Source: an uncultured Myxococcales bacterium
GTDB taxonomy: Bacteria; Myxococcota_A; Bradymonadia; UBA7976; VGTA01
DNA length: 64,000 nt
Assembly (NCBI GenBank): GCA_937146725.1
Contig: CAKZRU010000060.1
Location: forward strand, 1-64,000
Direction: 5' to 3'
Shown: positions 63,101-64,000 of the stretch, in pieces
How the letters are laid out: each line of letters begins with the position of its first letter
Position numbering within the stretch: the stretch's first letter is position 1
Notes under the pieces: generated by a model
What the model was told of the DNA's origin: nothing
What the model saw: the letters and a program-made list of their open reading frames with translations, nothing else
Database searches by the model: none
Made by a program: the position numbers and the translations under genes

Positions 63101-64000
63101 AAACTGTACATTTGACCCTTCACTCGCTTCACCGTTCATCGTCAAGTTACTGATCACAGGAGCAACATTCTGAATCGAAAGAGGATAAGAGAACTGACTG
63201 CTCGCCCCCTGATGATCACTGACCTCAACGCGCACAATATAACTGCCATCTTCATCAAAGACAGCACTTGCCTCACCTAAGGTATTTGTTCTTTCAAATA
63301 CTCCATCTCCATTAAAGTCAAAGCGGTAAGTGAGAGGGTCTTGACCAGGATCACTCGCTTGTACCACAAAGCGGACTTCAGCGCCTTCTGAACTTGGATT
63401 ATTCGCAAGAACTTGTTGAATGACTGGTGGACGGTTATTCACAACGACTTCTAAAGGCACAATGGTTGAGCCTCCATCAGTATCACTGACTCTAGCTTGG
63501 GCATTATACACACCATCTTGTGGGTAAATATGGCTACTGTTTACTTCGACAGGTTCAAAGTTTCCTGTACCTTCCCAATCGATTTCATAACTGAGCTCAT
63601 CTTGGATACCAACATCAGAACCACTTAAAACAACCTCTAAGCGCCCTCCTTCACCAATAGGGCTGTTGGTATCGCTTCGAGTCATCAATGGGGCTACATT
63701 GCGGATATTGACAATCACTTGATCTCGATCAACCTTACCCAAAGGGTCTTCAACTTCAACTGCGACGGGATAATCACCATCTTGAGCATACGTGATAAGA
63801 ATGTTTGCTCCTTCTGATTCTAAGCCTGCTTCTCCAAAAATACCATTTTGATTTAAGTCCCAACGAAAGATCAGATCGGCCCCTTCAAGATCAAAGGAAA
63901 AAGCCGCCGAAAGTTGAATCTCTTGTCCTTCATTGCCATTGTACGGTCCATTAAGATCAGCGATGGGACAGGCATTATCAGGGTCAAGGTCAGCATTATA
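60170..64000 (-). CDS. Giant PKD/FN3 surface protein, 5' end outside window
   Basis: At least 1276 residues; the frame is open to the right edge, so the gene starts beyond 64000. The N-terminal two thirds is a chain of PKD-type domains (for example YRFDFNGDGVFERTNTL and YDFDLDGQEGYEIS), then a cadherin/Ig-like part, a thrombospondin-type-3-like Asp-rich linker (DLDNDGIPDSYES, DLDGVSSYDEW), and FN3-like domains. The C-terminus is GGGC, Gln/Ser/Asn linker, a TM helix (FWILAFMLSLVFIRTQH). Cys before a final helix resembles a MYXO-CTERM sorting signal, although the usual Arg cluster is weak. Probably an adhesive surface protein. Confidence 0.88.
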   Translation of the reverse strand, partial: YNADLDPDNACPIADLNGPYNGNEGQEIQLSAAFSFDLEGADLIFRWDLNQNGIFGEAGLESEGANILITYAQDGDYPVAVEVEDPLGKVDRDQVIVNIRNVAPLMTRSDTNSPIGEGGRLEVVLSGSDVGIQDELSYEIDWEGTGNFEPVEVNSSHIYPQDGVYNAQARVSDTDGGSTIVPLEVVVNNRPPVIQQVLANNPSSEGAEVRFVVQASDPGQDPLTYRFDFNGDGVFERTNTLGEASAVFDEDGSYIVRVEVSDHQGASSQFSYPLSIQNVAPVISNLTMNGEASEGSNVQFVVSASDQGRFDLLTYDFDLDGQEGYEISQSASTLNYQFPDSGLYNIKVRVSDDEGAFATRAMVLNVANLPPGASLQFEGDQVRNGVVATANQGASFEVVAQGTDPSYIDAETLTYSWDMNQDGVFEILNSDARQTISFAQEGSYLIRCLVRDKDLGESIIEKEILIAGQPPQLQGISIETEAPYFEGSPVRFHVDAIDTDPLTYEFDFDQDGAFDLESDSATVSWSFPNEGQYDVLVRVSDQSGFVEDSITVTVLNAPPTVELNTGMNVGEGEDLTVFVTPRDPGEFDDITVTVTLQGQVETVTLSPNQVTRFTIPTQDNGFIDITAQAVDDAGAQSIVYTARAFIENRPPFIPAFSPIPAREGEQYAQVIPADDPAGLNDLIFYSLIEPPANISIDSSGLLIWTPTYEDYLNSPMTFELLIEDEDGGRLERSISIEVLAKDLDNDGIPDSYESETCERLSPCLSPADPSDADADPDLDGVSSYDEWAQGTDPFNFDGPYIPLQLSPGEAEVVTQFPLELVVAHVESTRLLPPNDDGSLSAREIMLEYELYADINLESLIETSGLIAMRSVNDEEDNRWAPNLENLIEDQLYWWRVRASDGPAFSPWSELKSFRVNTENQAPEAPTLLLPMDGSVVADLTPNLSFNPSQDPDRESVYYVVRGYRESPDGLVVDFGGQVEAIDDGPVFFTPNNRLQENARYQWDVVAVDEVGLESPPSERWHFVVDLENEPPSEPQILAPATGETLNTLRPLFQASGSIDQEGTAVSYHFQVREVGTSDIITQTPSEGIFAEGGIAQWMADADLVEDAEHSVSLFASDGLVQTGVVTARFFVSAEDNPPNKPQLLAPNDNALLAGKDAILIWSESKDPERGSVSYQVEYCSPQGICQESERLNNNSYSLEGLINEQEVYQWRVQAFDEAGNTLGYGASRSLSLISTSNEDSAEGGGCQQNSSNTLPTFWILAFMLSLVFIRTQHTQE

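Noticed and set aside
1..64000. tRNA genes
   Set aside because: Only the tRNA-like ends of tmRNA were seen; no other cloverleaf was recognised by eye, though a tRNAscan-SE run would be decisive.

Overview
The window looks like chromosomal DNA of a Gram-negative bacterium from the Myxococcota / former Deltaproteobacteria, possibly near Bradymonadales. Base composition is AT-leaning, roughly low-to-mid 40s % GC by eye. The lineage call is an inference. It rests on Ser/Thr kinases with myxobacterial-type loops, PEGA domains, many lipoproteins, Asp-rich MopE-like motifs, a PKD/FN3 surface giant with a MYXO-CTERM-like tail, and an AGEMM-repeat lipoprotein. There is no rRNA, no recognisable tRNA, no CRISPR array, no transposase or integrase. 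The longest gene-free stretch is under 300 bases.

Layout. 1-18094 is read entirely leftwards. From the 5' end of transcription it holds rnr, mgtE, recO, a lipoprotein, a large unknown two-helix membrane protein, rplU-rpmA-obgE, and then a run of four secreted coiled-coil/TPR proteins whose last member leaves the window. A rightward Ser/Thr kinase with PEGA domain overlaps tail to tail with a leftward parvulin-like lipoprotein (18272-21637). 21854-33893 reads rightwards: a membrane protein, a fumarylacetoacetase-family enzyme, an FHA protein, a SUMF1-type protein, a penicillin-acylase lipoprotein, then yajC, secD, secF and a RidA protein. 33923-37913 reads leftwards: NUDIX, LysM lytic transglycosylase, an orphan FliN-like protein, Bcp peroxiredoxin and a zinc-ribbon protein.

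38107-42142 (rightward) has an exonuclease/GIY-YIG fusion, an FG-GAP lipoprotein and a zinc-ribbon membrane protein. 42215-45803 (leftward) has ybdK, a YciO-type protein, YhbY and an amidohydrolase. 46061-52616 (rightward) has comEC, tmRNA, an unknown protein with QESK repeats, an Mpo1-like protein and a patatin. Then come yebC (leftward), a PDZ protein (rightward), a leftward group of RqcH-like NFACT protein, ABC ATPase and Ser/Thr kinase, a rightward lipoprotein plus TPR/PEGA pair, and finally a giant PKD/FN3 protein whose 5' end lies beyond 64000.

Themes. Many products act in the envelope: Sec translocon accessory proteins, lipoproteins, the TPR operon, a lytic transglycosylase and a PKD giant. 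A second theme is translation and ribosome rescue: L21, L27, Obg, YhbY, RNase R, tmRNA and RqcH. A third is Ser/Thr-kinase/FHA signalling. Short in-frame tandem repeats have expanded in linkers of several unrelated proteins. The most unusual items are the yajC leader inverted repeat, the degenerate exonuclease fused to an intact-looking GIY-YIG nuclease, the altered G4 motif of ObgE, the orphan FliN-like protein with a FliM-like N-terminus, and the TPR operon behind obgE.
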